Under the pieces are notes generated by a model, which made no database searches, was not told where the DNA came from, and saw only the letters and a list, made by a program, of their open reading frames with translations. Position numbers and translations under genes: made by a program. 64,000 bases of DNA from Crotophaga sulcirostris (Eukaryota; Chordata; Aves; Cuculiformes; Crotophagidae): NCBI GenBank assembly GCA_013397455.1, contig VYZB01000279.1, positions 1 to 64,000 on the forward strand. The letters run 5' to 3'. Each line of letters begins with the position of its first letter. The first letter of the stretch is position 1. Below, one piece after another: positions 25,493 to 38,033 of the stretch.

Positions 25493-28400
25493 ACTCAGGG
25501 TATCTCCTTTATGTTGCAGGTTTTTGTAGCAGAAGAAGCAAAAATAGTTGCCACGTTCTTGTAATTCTCCTCTGAGCTACTATCGTTGGCCACTTTGAAT
25601 TTGCATGGGAGTTTTATTGGAATGATGGAAAAAATTACACAAAAATAGTGGTCAGGTAGCTTTGACAGCTTAGTCAAATAGAAACATACCAGCATGTGCT
25701 ATGCTAAAATAGTGACCAACGATAGGATTTTAGGTCATTTATTTAATAGTATCTACAAACAAACTGTAGATTGCATCATCTAAGGTAGGATTCAAAGAAA
25801 CTACAATACTGTTTTCAACAATTTAATTAATCAGGATCACATGTGCCTTTTAATGTTTTTGCATTGCCCTTTCATTAAACTAATCAGAGTAGAGCTATGT
25901 GCAGCTTGAATCTCTTTCCCCAGCACTAATTGACTTAGACCATAATTTTGAACAGATAGGTGATGTGGATTGCCTGGTTTGAGAAACTACAAATGAGTTT
26001 GATTTCCAGAGAAAAGTTGGTCATATGTCTTCTGTAAACCATGCCAATATAAGTTGAAATATTGACTTCTGTAATTTTGATTTTCTTTTATACAGGTGAT
26101 TTTTTAAAAATAGGAACTATTTCTTTTAATCTGACCAAATATTGTAGTCCAGTTACAACTGTTGTCTACAGAGGTAAGCTGTAGTACTATAGACGTTTGT
26201 CATGTGAGTTTATTGCAGCATAGAATCATGCTGAAAATGTTCATGCTCATCCTCTCTTTTAGTGTTGTTGTGAGTCAAGCTTACTATTAATTTGCATGTG
26301 AAGAGCTGCCTCTCTGCCAAGAGATAAAGATGATGATTTTGAGTTACCACAATTACATAATAATTTATTATACGTATGCCTGTTCTGAAGTAGAAGTCTT
26401 CATTGTGCATATTGATTTTTTGCCCCTTTTGTGGTTTCCACACTGTAGCTGTAGTAACTGACAGCTGAAAACATCATTGCAAAGTTGTCAAATGTGCTGT
26501 CTGAGTAACTGGTGATAATCTAACTCTTCAACTTCACATATCAGATTGCTTGGAACTGATACTTCAGCGCTTGTTATTGGCAACAGTAGGTGACGCTGAG
26601 TAATGTGGTTTGAGTGTCAAAGGCTTGTGGTGCTGACAGGAATATAAACCATAAATCAAACACATCACAATGGTGGTACCAGGCTAGAGTATAAGGCAGG
26701 ATCTTGCAAACCAGTCTGGGCCCACTTAGACCTTACTCACAGGGAGGTTTTCATTGGCTAACAGGAGTAAGAATCAGTAGGCTGAGGCTTTAGCAGCGAT
26801 CCATGTAACTTAAAACTGGGAAGGAAGGATAGAGACCGAACAAGTGACATGTAAGATGGGAGTGTGCTATGCTGAGTGCATTTACATTTGTCTTGCAGCC
26901 TGGCCATGCTGCAGAGGCTGGTGAAGAGCAGGGGATATCTCATCCTTTTGTCAATGCTGCTCCCATTTAGCTTCTGTTGTAAAATCTTTCAGTGATGTCT
27001 AGGCTTACACTTGTTGTATTATGTAGAGTTTGCAGGGATGGAATTTAAAATATCCTTGACTTAGAGCCAGCTTGTGATGTTCTTCCTTGCAGCAAATAGT
27101 TCCTATTTGCAGAAAGGGTCCCACTGCTTGCATTTGGGCTGCTCCTGGCACCCAGTGTGAACTGAGCAGGGAAAGGTGTCTGACTCTAGTGTCTGTGTTA
27201 GCAAATGAACCAAAACTCTGGGAAGTATTGATGGGATGATTGTGAGGAAATGTGTGTGCACCTCATGCAGTCAACCTGCCTGACTCTTAACTTTATTTAA
27301 TGGCTTATGGTCCTTCTAGATGCCACTGTCATATATTCTGTTGCCTTTAGTCACTTCAGCACAATTGCTCTGCTAACAGGCTTATCCAACTCTCTTTTCA
27401 TAATTAGGTTCTAGATTATTGCAACTTTTCCATGCTTTTGAAGGTCTGTGTATTTGATACATTCATTCTGTTAAACACATGATGCAAAAAGAACAAACAG
27501 TACTGAGTTATGGGGCAGAAATCCGATTCAAGCTAACTCTACCTGGAAAACCTTTAGGGAAGGGCACTGAAATTTTTTTTTTGCAAATATGTGGAGGTTC
27601 TCAGCAGGGAGTCAGCTAACAATATCCAGAGCAGCCCAGCAAGCAAGAAACATAAAGCCAGGAGCTAAGCAAAATACCGAGACTTCATTATAAATTAGTG
27701 TAGGAAATTAGAGCCAGGCTGTGAAATAACCACAATTAAAATTCAGAGAGCAAAAAGGAAAAAGCTTACATAGTCACCTTTGCTTGCTACACAGGGTTAG
27801 AAAAGAAGCTGTGTTTCCTTAGTATTCTAGCATAACTTGCACATTACTGAAATTGTTAGGAATTTAAAAGAAGACCGGGGGACTGATCCTTGACTGATGA
27901 AAATCTGGCAAGTCTATGTGCTGATCCCGAACTATATGTCTCTATTTATCAGATATGAGCTGTTTCTAAGTAAATAACATGATCTCAAAGTTACTTCCAG
28001 GGGGAGAGAAACAGATCCATAATAAATCAGATCTATACAAGGTGATATTTTTGGTGATCGTTTGTTGAATTGTTTTCAATCAATTTATTTTACTAATGTG
28101 AAACCAACTTGTTCCCAGTTCAGGTTTCTTATAAACATTAAAAACCTAAAATGCCCAAACAACAAAAATATTACTGCCAGGATTCTAACACAAAAGCTCC
28201 CTGGAAACTAATTCAAAGGCAGCCAAATAAAACAAGAGATTAAAATATACAAAATACTGCAATTTAAAAGAGAATCACTGAATTATTGAAACTCCATAGA
28301 AGACATTTCACAGAAGTGCTTCTAATCAACCTGATTAAAAACACACGCTATACTTTTTCTTCCCCTCCTTTGATGTCAAGAAGTATATTGTAAACTTAAA

Positions 28401-31400
28401 ATGATGTATGTAGTTCAATCAGATTGATCTAGAAAGTTCAAAGATATTGTAATTTTCTGAGAACTTATGCTTTATCCTATGTCGTGGAAGGTATGTTGCA
28501 TGTATACACAGTGTAATCCTTTTAGCACTGTAGGACTGCAAACAGAAAACACATTTCTGCAGAGTGAAAAGATAAGCAGCCTCTGTAGAGTAGCTTTGTG
28601 CTGACCTTCGCTGTGCTATGTCCATACCCAGTGCAATCCATGTAGTGTCTCACTCGCAGAAGTGCTTCCTTTTCCCCAATTGATCATTTTGTTATAGATT
28701 TACATATGGCCTTTGCGAGCTGCCAGATTGCAACATCAGTTGGCAGATTGGAGCTTGAGGGCAGCCTCTGGTCCCCTGCTCTCTGAGCAAGAATGACATT
28801 CTTGCTGCCAAAGAGGTGCACTGGGCTTGTGACGGCAGTTTTGGTGAATGATACACCATCCGATAGTCCTCACTGTGCAAATGTGTTTGGGCAAAGCTGC
28901 CTCCACAGAATGCTGATAACGTTGTGGTGCTCTGTATGTAGGTGGCCCCAATCAGTGTAAGGGGCAATGGGGTTCATGCACTGACAGAAGGGCTCTGTCA
29001 GTATTGGTTCTTATGAAAGGAAGCTCATGTTTCAGCAGGCAAATGGGTTGTTGGCAAAAGGTTGTCCCCTAATGGGACAGAGACCAGGTTTTCCATACAG
29101 TGGATGCTATATAATATGGAAAGAGACTATTTTTGCCCTGGCAGGGAATTCTTACCCATACTACTGGGCAGTGAGTAGTGGGTTTAGGCTGTGCTGGGGG
29201 AAGTACTGTTTGAAATTACTTGCCTATTGTGAGCATTAGACACGCTAGAGTTTGGAAACCCTACATAAAAAATCTTCATTTAAGTAAATGCCAAGGAAAA
29301 AATATTCTTTTACAGAAGAAAAATCAAATTGTACACCAAAGGAGTACTGTAAGGCTCAGTGAAGCATACAGAAAGGCAACATTAAGTTGTGGCAGACTTC
29401 AACAAGTTGATTAGGGATTTTGTGCCTTTGCTGATCTCAGCACTGCCAAGAAGAGATTCAGAGCCCTGCCTCCAGTACAGGTAGAATAGAATTTAAGAAC
29501 TGTTTTAAAGGATTCTTATAGATTTTTCTCTTCATAATTTGTGATTTTGTTAGGCAAAATTTATTTAGTTGTTTTTTTTTTTTATTTCCCCAGAAATGCC
29601 ACAGAAAGAATGAGACACTGTGATTCTGCATATTTTTATGGAAAGTTTCAATTTATTTGGGCATTTCTATAGAGCAATGGCCTGTTCAACAGACTGCTGA
29701 ATGGACCTTGCTTGCTCAAGGCCTGTAGCAAGGAATAAACCCAACTGGCATAATTGGAGGCACCTTCATTTATATCAGCTGAAAGATGTGACCTCTGATC
29801 TTTGATGACTCCAGTAGATCAGAGCACTACAAGGCAGGGATTTTTCAGCAGTCTTTTATCTACTTGAATCACCTGGCCAGCTACAAGTTACAGAGGCTGT
29901 AAAGATGGGAAATTGGGATAGCAAACCAATCAATTACAGAATATTGAAAAGATAAAGGAAGTGGCAGCAATGCTGCTAAAGCCAATATGGAAAAGTTTTT
30001 CTTGTCCAATAACCTCATTCTTGTGACAAAGCTTATAACAAGATGGAAAATGACACAACATGAATGCGTTCTGCTGGTGATGATTGCTGTGAGAATTGGG
30101 ACTGGTCTGTACTTCACCCATTCTGTCTGTCTTTCCTAGATGCTGTATCCCAGGCAACCTGGGCAGAAGGTGTTGTATCTATCTGTTGCTTTTTATCTCT
30201 TGTAGTGAAACATGACATTAAATGCTGAATCCAGCTTCCACTCTTTTAAATAAGCAGGAAAACATGACAGTGTAACCTTCACTCAATCTCCTAATTAGCC
30301 CAGCAGAATTTATTTCTTTCTTCTGTATCTGAGAAAGTCTATGCCTTAAGTCTCTAAAGTGGTTGCTGCTAGCCCATTTTCTGCCTAATCTTACGCAGGG
30401 GGCTGTCCTGTGCTTTTGGAAATGGGTTTGATTTCATTCCCATTACACAGGAGTTTTAAGGCCTTAAAAGATGCGAAGTCTGGAGACTGTACATAAAGCT
30501 TGAGAGATAGTGTATCAGCCTGGGAAGGGTGGTGCTTACCTTGTCTGTACAGGGTCTGCTGGATAGCTAAGGGCCCTGGAGTTAAAAAAAATACATATGA
30601 ATAAAAGAAATTTCAGCACATTGCAAGATTTCTGTATTCTGCTCGTGAAATCTTTGTTCTTTTTTGTGTATTGAAAAGATTTCTTTGAGCCATTGAAAAT
30701 GTTCTTTATATCCCAGAGGTTGTTAGTGGCAGGAGGTGTAGATATAGAATCCAGCTTTGGCACTCACTGGATCAAACTTACGAGGTCAGATCTGTATTAT
30801 TTTTGATACATTAGTGCATGTTAAGGTTATCTGGGCAAGATCAGAGCTGGTAACTGACAATGAAGAGGTTACAGATTCTTACGGCTGCCTTTAAATAGAG
30901 CTTGTGGTGCAACTCTTCTTGTGAAGTTGAACGTGACTACGTGAATTGCTCCTGTTGTGGTGGCAATTTCACCTGCCAGATGACTTCATGTGCAAGTACC
31001 ACAAAACATGCATCAATCTTCCCCTAATGGGCCACTTCTCCTTTGTTCAGCTCCAGTTTAAACCGTGCATCCTGGAAAGGCTTGCCAGAGGATCCAAGTC
31101 CTGGTCCAAGGCTTCTCTCCCTTGAAGGCTGTTTCTTGCCCCAGGATATGTTGTGCCTAGTGAAGTAATTTGTTTTATTTCAGCAACCACTGCTGGCTAT
31201 GTGAAGTTATTGCCTGTAATTGGGAATGTCAAAAAGAAACAATGAAGTGTCAGCAGCAGTCTGAAATGGCTCCATCTTTTCTGAGCCAGCAGCACTGGTT
31301 CCTGGTTCTCAGTTCAGGACTGTGAGACCCAGGTAAAGTCACAATGTATAAGTGCTTACGCTAGCTTGTGAGCTGCTTGCTGCTCAGTCCTAGTGGACTG

Positions 31401-34400
31401 GAATGGAGAGGAAATGCAGCCTGGGGCTGCAGCCTGTGATCCTGACCTGGACGAGCTCAGCTGCTGCTGACTCAGGATCGTGTGCAAACAGATAAGCCAA
31501 AAGAGAATCCATGTGTTCACAAAGACAGAGAAATCCTCCTGTAGTACATTCATGTTGCAAGATGTAAAGCATAAGTGAGTTCAGCAGTTTTCAACAGAAA
31601 ATTTTAATTGCTTTTTGTTTTTCCTTTTGTTCTCCTTAGCTGAATTCTTCCATAATCCTTACCAAACCAAGGGTCAGAACTTAGCATGATAGGTGCTCCT
31701 AGACTGCCCAGAGAGCTCCAGAGGGCTTTTGCTGCAGAAGAATAGCTGAAAAGTCACAGCTGCTGTTGGAGAGCCCTTTGAAAGTTCGTCTATCCCTTTC
31801 CTGTTATTTTGCAGATAGGCCAAGATAACAGCTTGTTAGTGTTTTAATGAGCCCATCCATATTTTTGCATGAAATACTCAGTCATTTAAGCCATGTGTTT
31901 GGTCACTGTAATGTTGTGATCTGCTCTCTAATTCAAGGCTTTGCTTTTAAGCCTAACTAGAGTGTAACACTATTATGTGGTCATTGCCTCTCAAAGGAGG
32001 GATAATTCTGAACCTAATCTGCCATTTCTGGCTGGGTGGTTTTTTTCAGTGTTGCTACTAGGGAGTGAGATGCAGGAGGTTTCTGCATCATTTAAGCAGA
32101 AGTGAGGGATATTAGAAGAAAATTAGGAAGGGGGAGGTGTAGAGTGGAGTATGCCATATTCCTGATGCTTTGCTAAAAGAGATTGCTGAACAGCCTGTCT
32201 GTCAGCTCTTGTCATGCTGGAAATGAATAACATCCTAGTCAGGGAAGGGTATGCACTAGTTAACTTTTCTGGGGATGTAAACTGTAAGTCCCGTGTAAAT
32301 GAAGGATCTGATCAAAATGTTGGCACTGGCTGACCCAACACAACCTGGTGCTGTTTGCTCTCCACCTGTCAGCTAAAGTGTCCTCTTTGGCTCTAATGTT
32401 TCTGCTCCTGAGTTCAGGTCTTTTGCATCTCCCTCTAGGACAGGCAGACAGGCTGCCTAAACATGTGTTTGCAGGCAAGGAGGCTCCAGGTCCTCAGTAC
32501 AGTGCTACTCTGGGATTTTAATTTTTCCCCTTTTATTTTTTTGAGGGGCAGTGGAGGTTGTTTTCCATTCTTGTTTGCATTAGAGCTTATAGGTGCTTTA
32601 TGCCAACTAACAATATGTGTGTCATAAAATTGACAGCTGATGTGCAAGCAAAACTGCCGTAGCAATCGTTGGGTTGTATTTTGGGAACTGACTTGGATCC
32701 AAGGTCTGCACAGTTTAAATAAACCCACATTGGCGGAGATCCACACACAGACAAGTTCCTGCCACCATTGTGCTAAGTGACTGACTCTTCCCCAACAACT
32801 CTCTCTTGATCTCCTTGGAAGTAACTTAACTATGGCTTCAGGGTAGAAAATGACAGCCCAAAACGAGCTGAAGAAATCTCTCTGGAGTATCTCACATCCT
32901 CTCCATTACCTTAAAAAAAATAAACTTCTGTTTATTCTGAAGGGCTTCTGTAACTCTCAAGCCGTATCTCCTAATAGGTTTCTTAGAGAAGCATTTTTCT
33001 CTCTGCAAGTAATTTAAGTATTACATACCCTCAAGCTATTTTTAATTAGAAGAAAAATAGAAAATTCTTGGCCTGAGTAGGGGGCTTATACTGTTGATTG
33101 ACTGCAGTAAGGAATTTTGTAGGAATTTTGAATTCTGCACTGCTATGTACTCTATCAGCCCTATAAGTATAACCCTAACCTGAGGCTGGGATTTTTAAAA
33201 TGAGTTTCCTAATAAGAAAGGAAAGAAATAAATTCGACTTTGAATAAGCGTAATGCAATTTCCCTTCACACAAATTACTCCTTTATTATAGCACAGATAT
33301 TCACATTTATCTGTCTAAATACTTAACTCGTGTGCAGCTTCATTTTGCTGGACTCAGCTCAGTCCTTCCTAAGAGAGAATGCATTATTGGAGTAGCTTAA
33401 TTCATATACGATCACTCCATTTACACTGGCCTAACCTACCAAACGTGTGTGGCGCAACAGCTCCCCTCCTTTCATTGTGGCTGAGCCAGGACTATGTCTG
33501 TAGTAGCAATCATCTGGAGCCATGATAGTGGCTGGACTTTTTGAGAATTTGAAGTAATTCTCCGTTGTTTTCCCAAAGTACTAGGTTTTCTTAGACATAA
33601 GGGAAACTGAGGATGAAGGAGATGATAGCCTAATTTATGCAAACAAGAGCAAATCTATAGATTTAATCTATCAATTAGATTTGGTGCACACAATACCGCA
33701 GAGCACACTCTTCCCTTGCTGTGTGTTGTCTTCACTGCAGCAATGCCTGTAAGGGCACAGAGTTAGGGACTCCGTGATCAGAGCATTCCTGTACTTGCAG
33801 CTTGTGTTGATGAGTCCTATGAGCACCCTTGGTTCACCAGCCCTGGTATTTTTTTTTCAAGGAGAAATGGTCTGGTTTCTGCCCTCTTCTAACAAAATAT
33901 TCTCATTAGGCTTACTAGGGAAACTGGAGGAAATCTAAAGGATTTCCATCGAGCAAGAAGTCATAGTTGTGTTCTGTGACTTTACCTCCTTACCCTTGCT
34001 GCCAGCGCATGGATGCATAAGTGCATAGGAAACAGTTAATGGTAGAGCTGCCACCTACATAGTATTGTTTCATAGTCGTTTTTCCCCTATCTTCCTTTAT
34101 TTTTCTTCTTTTGTTAAGGTTGACTTTCTTAGCCGAGAACAGGCTAAGTATATCCAAAGTAATGCAACAACTGGTGAAGATCAAGCCAGGGATTTCAGAA
34201 AATGCCAAGCAGAAGTATCTGCAGGTTGAAATGATGAATGGGAGAGCTACATTTGGATACAAGAAAAGAATTATCCTTGAACCTCTCCCCAAAGTCTGAT
34301 TTAAACATGAATCTCGTTTGAATTAAAGGAAAATACAAAAGGACAAAAAATATAATTCACTGAGCTCTTTTATGAAGCATCTGCACTTCCTAATTTGGCA

Positions 34401-36639
34401 AAGCAATGAGCTAAAGACAGGCAGAGTGCAAGAGAGTGGTGCTGAGTACAGACATTACCTACAAAGGTAGGTAAATGACAGAAGCAGAGAGGCCATTAAC
34501 TTTTCCACCAGGTTTGTGCCTTGTCCCATCTGTTGTGATGGATCGATCATCAGGTGGTTTATTGCTCCCTTGAAAGTGCTGATAGAGGCAGTAGAAAGGG
34601 ATATCTATGATGACACCAGAGACAGGCTACTTACATACGAGGTTAGATTAACCCATATCTCTGTTTGAGATTTTATGTGATCCTGGAAAGGGATAATATT
34701 GCCTGTTAATCCCTGGTTTAGCTAGAGCATCTCACCATGAAGCTGCTTTGCACAGGGAGGTGTTGCTTGGTGGATACTGTGCTTCACACAAGAAGTAGGT
34801 GATGAGGGAGTGGAGGATCAGGGAGAAGAAGTGGTCTAAGGGTCAGCCCGCATAGGTAGCCAAGAAAAGAAAAGTGCAGTAAACTGATTGCAAGTCAGGC
34901 AGGAGCACATAAATTAATCCAACTTCAAAGCAGAAACCTAAAAATATCTACCATTAGCCCTTTGGCTTTCCTGATGCTTAAAACACTATTTTTTTTTTAG
35001 TATTCTCTACTCCCACCACTTACAAATAATTAAAGAGAGGGTAAAAGGAATGAGTTTTGCAATGAGCTCTGAACATCTCTAAAATGATGCTAGTATATGT
35101 GAGCTGATGAACCCCCATGCCTGGTCTTGCCTTCCTGAAGTTATACTTTGGTCTTTTTCTGTGCTGCAAACCTTATCTGAAGTATATTTTCAGTGATTAG
35201 TGACTAGTGATTATCCCTTGGAGAGAGATGGCAGCTCTCCTTTGGAGTCCCTGCACATGATGTGAGATGGACAGATCAACCAAGATGCTCAGCCAACAAG
35301 GTAGAGTTGAATCTCAGGGGTGGAGAAGAAGGAACTTAATTTTCTTTTGAAGCACTGCAGTAGCAAAGCCCTAGAGAGATTTTCTGTTTGGGGCGTTATT
35401 TGTTTTCTTTTTTTCCAGTGGAAAACTGTGCTTTTTCCTATTCAATCAGAAGTCCTGTTTGCCTCAGCGATTTTGATGGAAAATTTTCACATAAGTCTTT
35501 GTTGTAAAATACCAATATGTCAGAATTATACCTTTATCTCAGCAGACATGCTTTCCAAAAGAGGAACATCTCGGGTGATGAAAAACACAGCAACTTTGCT
35601 ACCTTGACTCAGTCAGATAGTTTTTTGATGACAGAGAATTTTGTCTAAACACACTCTTTTCATTAAAAATGAAATGCTTTATGAATAGGTTTTGGTTTTG
35701 CTCAAGCTTTTATTGCTAATTTTTTTATTACATACTTATGTGCAATGCTTTATTGTGCCTTCTGTAATGACAGTGTGTGAAAGACACCTGTTTCAAAGGC
35801 TGCCAGAAGTATTGGATTGTTTGCATCTCTCATCTGGAATTAGGAGGTGTCATTTGACCTAGAAAGAGAAATTTTGGCCTCATTCAAATTTTTGCAGAAT
35901 CCTGTTTCTTCCCTTCTGAGGACTGGAGAAACCTAGAAAGCTACCTCAGAACATGTATAATTGTGCCTCTGACTGTAGTGAGAAAGTCTTCCTTTTGCCA
36001 ACACTAGAATCCTTTCTAATATATAAACCCAAAACTCTCAAGTAGTGTGAAAATGCTAACATATTTTAAGTAAAAAAATAGTAATAATAACCACTTCTAA
36101 AGGAAAAATAAGTATTTTTAAGGAAAGTCTTTAAATCTACCTGATGGCTGGATAGATTTAGTTTGATTTAAATTTCGTCTTTGTTTTTCTAATCTGTCAG
36201 GATGGGGTGATTGAACTCTGCACCCTTCAAAATTTTCAGTTACTACTGATAATGCATATTAGATGTTCCACATTGATGTTTTCATTTTCTTTTGAGGAAC
36301 TATGGCCATTTCAGCCAAATTTTTGCCATGGAGGTACACATTGGGTAGTCTGTGGGTGCATTTGCTTGCAGGCTCTGGGAAATGTCTACCTGTCATAGTT
36401 CTCAGTATCCAGCTGGTGCTGGGACCAGTGGCACCTCTCTGTTCAGCAACAGATGCATTTTGCAAAACATTTCTTTCTCACCTGGTGACTTCTAGAGAGT
36501 CCCAGGGATGCCACAAATGAAAAAGGTATATACAACAATGGCTCTTCTTAATGGATATCTGTATTGAAAATGTATCCTGCATGGACAAAACATTAGTGAA
36601 CAGTGCAATATGACATATGGTAAAAATCAGCTTCCTAGA
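25493..36639. other. Long unique non-coding stretch
   Basis: More than 11 kb without a recognisable gene or mobile element. Open frames are 60-103 codons and unfamiliar. Short tracts of A or T occur (for example 29573-29583 and 33849-33858). Blocks near 28060-28350 and 33200-33420 are non-repetitive and could be conserved, but I have no positive evidence. Confidence 0.6.
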
Positions 36640-36754
36640 TGCCACTGGGAGCATTGTCTCTGTTTAGATGATGAGTTGGTGATAGTGTTGAGTTATAGGT
36701 TGGAATCGATGATCTCAGAGGCCCTTTCCAACCTTGTAATACTGTGATACTCTC
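36640..36754 (+). mobile_element. CR1 LINE 3' end, short copy
   Basis: A roughly 115-bp 5'-truncated CR1 in sense orientation. It shows 'gtttagatgatgagttggtg' (36663-36682), 'ttataggttggaatcgatga' (36693-36712), 'ccctttccaacct' and a tail reading taatactgtgatactc. It belongs to the same subfamily as 1-217, with an ACTGTGAT-type tail. A CpG is kept at about 36707, so this is a comparatively recent insertion. Confidence 0.9.
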
Positions 36755-37511
36755 TTCTTTTTCCCCAGTTACGTTCTCCTAGCTCTGCTCTTTGCTGATG
36801 AACAAAGCACCTATGCAAAAGAGATTGAAAAGGAGATTTACTTTGATTAGACCAAAGTCTTTCCTAGCATTTTCAGTCCTAAGTAAAGGTAGCTTTAATG
36901 AGCAGAAAAAGAAGATTAATATGAGTCACTGACTGACAAGAAACTCAATTGAAAAAGAGTAAAAAGTTCTGTTGGAAGCAACACTGTGAGTTACATTCCT
37001 TCCTAGCAGTCTCTGTGATAATCTGCTCAGTGTGAGGAAGGTAACTTTCTGCCAGCTGAAGGATTTCAAGGGGAGGAAATCAAAGCTTTAATTGCTGGAA
37101 TAGAAGTGAATCTATATTCTGGAGTTCAGGCTGGGAGAATTTCCCAGCAGACTTTCTCTTTCTGTGACCTCTTGGTGTGCAGCATTCAATGATCTCCTGC
37201 CAATTCTGAACCAAAAAGAAAGAGGGATTGTGAGCAGATCTTTTTAATGCAAGAAATAAAGCCAATTTTATAGGTCATAAATAAGTGAGGAAAGAGATAA
37301 GCCCAGTTTGTTCTACAGTTTACCAAATTAAACTGTTGATTCATCACTTATTTAGGAATAACACCTTGTTACCCTGCTATGTAGAATTCAAACTAATATC
37401 AGAAAACATATGCAACAGTCATGAGATACTGGTTTTATATTATTCACTATGTCCTTAATCAGCAACATCAAGAAATATTGATAATCAATATTATTCGTAA
37501 ATTATTTATTA
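36755..37511. other. Unique non-coding stretch before the gap
   Basis: Nothing recognisable. The sequence becomes strongly AT-rich from about 37420 toward the gap. Confidence 0.6.
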
Positions 37512-37592
37512 NNNNNNNNNNNNNNNNNNNNNNNNNNNNNNNNNNNNNNNNNNNNNNNNNNNNNNNNNNNNNNNNNNNNNNNNNNNNNNNNN
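37512..37592. other. Assembly gap, 81 Ns
   Basis: The gap is flanked by AT-rich sequence with self-complementary words: 'attgataatcaatattatt' on the left (37477-37495), and 'taattattatcaattatta' (37602-37620) and 'ttataattga' (37624-37633) on the right. The length is not the usual round placeholder, so it may be an estimate. Missing sequence is probably AT-rich and prone to hairpins or slippage. Confidence 0.98.
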
Positions 37593-37645
37593 GTTATATA
37601 TTAATTATTATCAATTATTATTTGTTATAATTGATAGATAAAAAC

Positions 37646-38033
37646 TGAACATGAACCAGCAATGTGTACTCACAACCCAAGAAGTCAATCACAATCTGGG
37701 CTGCATCCAAAGAAGTGAGGACAGTAGATCAAGGAAAGTGATTCTCCCCCTCTAGTCTGTTCTTGCTAGAGAACTCCAACTTGGAGTACTGTGTCCTGAT
37801 CTGGAGCCCTCAGCTCAGTAAAGACATGGAACTTTTGGAGCAGGTCCAGAGGCAGGCCACGAAGATGATCAAAGGGCTGGAATACCTTTCTTATGAGGAC
37901 AGGCTGAGACAATTACGGTTGTTTAGCCTGGAAGGTTCTGGGGAGACCTTATAGCAGCCTTTTAATACTCCTGCATGGCAGGAGATGACCCTTCAGGTCC
38001 CTCTCAACTCAAACCATTCTAGGATTCTTTGAT
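37646..38033 (+). mobile_element. CR1 LINE with ORF2 C-terminus, internally deleted
   Basis: The element begins in the CR1 ORF2 C-terminal region. Translation gives MNQQCVLTTQE (about 37653) and GCIQRSEDSRSRKVILPL, then, after a frame change, EYCVLIWSP, KDMELLEQVQRQATKMI, GLEYLSYEDRLRQL and LFSLE (about 37783-37930). These are hallmark residues of CR1 ORF2 downstream of the reverse transcriptase. After about 37965 the element jumps to its 3' end ('ccctctcaactcaaaccatt', tail 'ctaggattcttt'), so several hundred bases that normally encode the last part of ORF2 and the start of the 3' UTR are missing. The tail is of the ATTCTATG type, a different subfamily from 1-217. Stops and frameshifts make it inactive. 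Confidence 0.92.

Noticed and set aside
27875..27895. gggactgatccttgactga resembling part of the LTR-like block at 20793-20810
   Set aside because: The match is under 20 bases with unrelated flanks, so it is treated as coincidence.
33168..33182. Telomere-like word ataaccctaacc
   Set aside because: Only one and a half units. No TTAGGG array is present, so it is not an interstitial telomere.
34111..34299. 62-codon frame with a Lys/Arg-rich, exon-like peptide
   Set aside because: It looked protein-like at first, but I cannot match it to any family and the flanks lack convincing splice sites.
37421..37630. 69-codon frame crossing the assembly gap
   Set aside because: Its length depends on 81 unknown bases, and the known parts are AT-repeat translation (Ile, Tyr, Leu).
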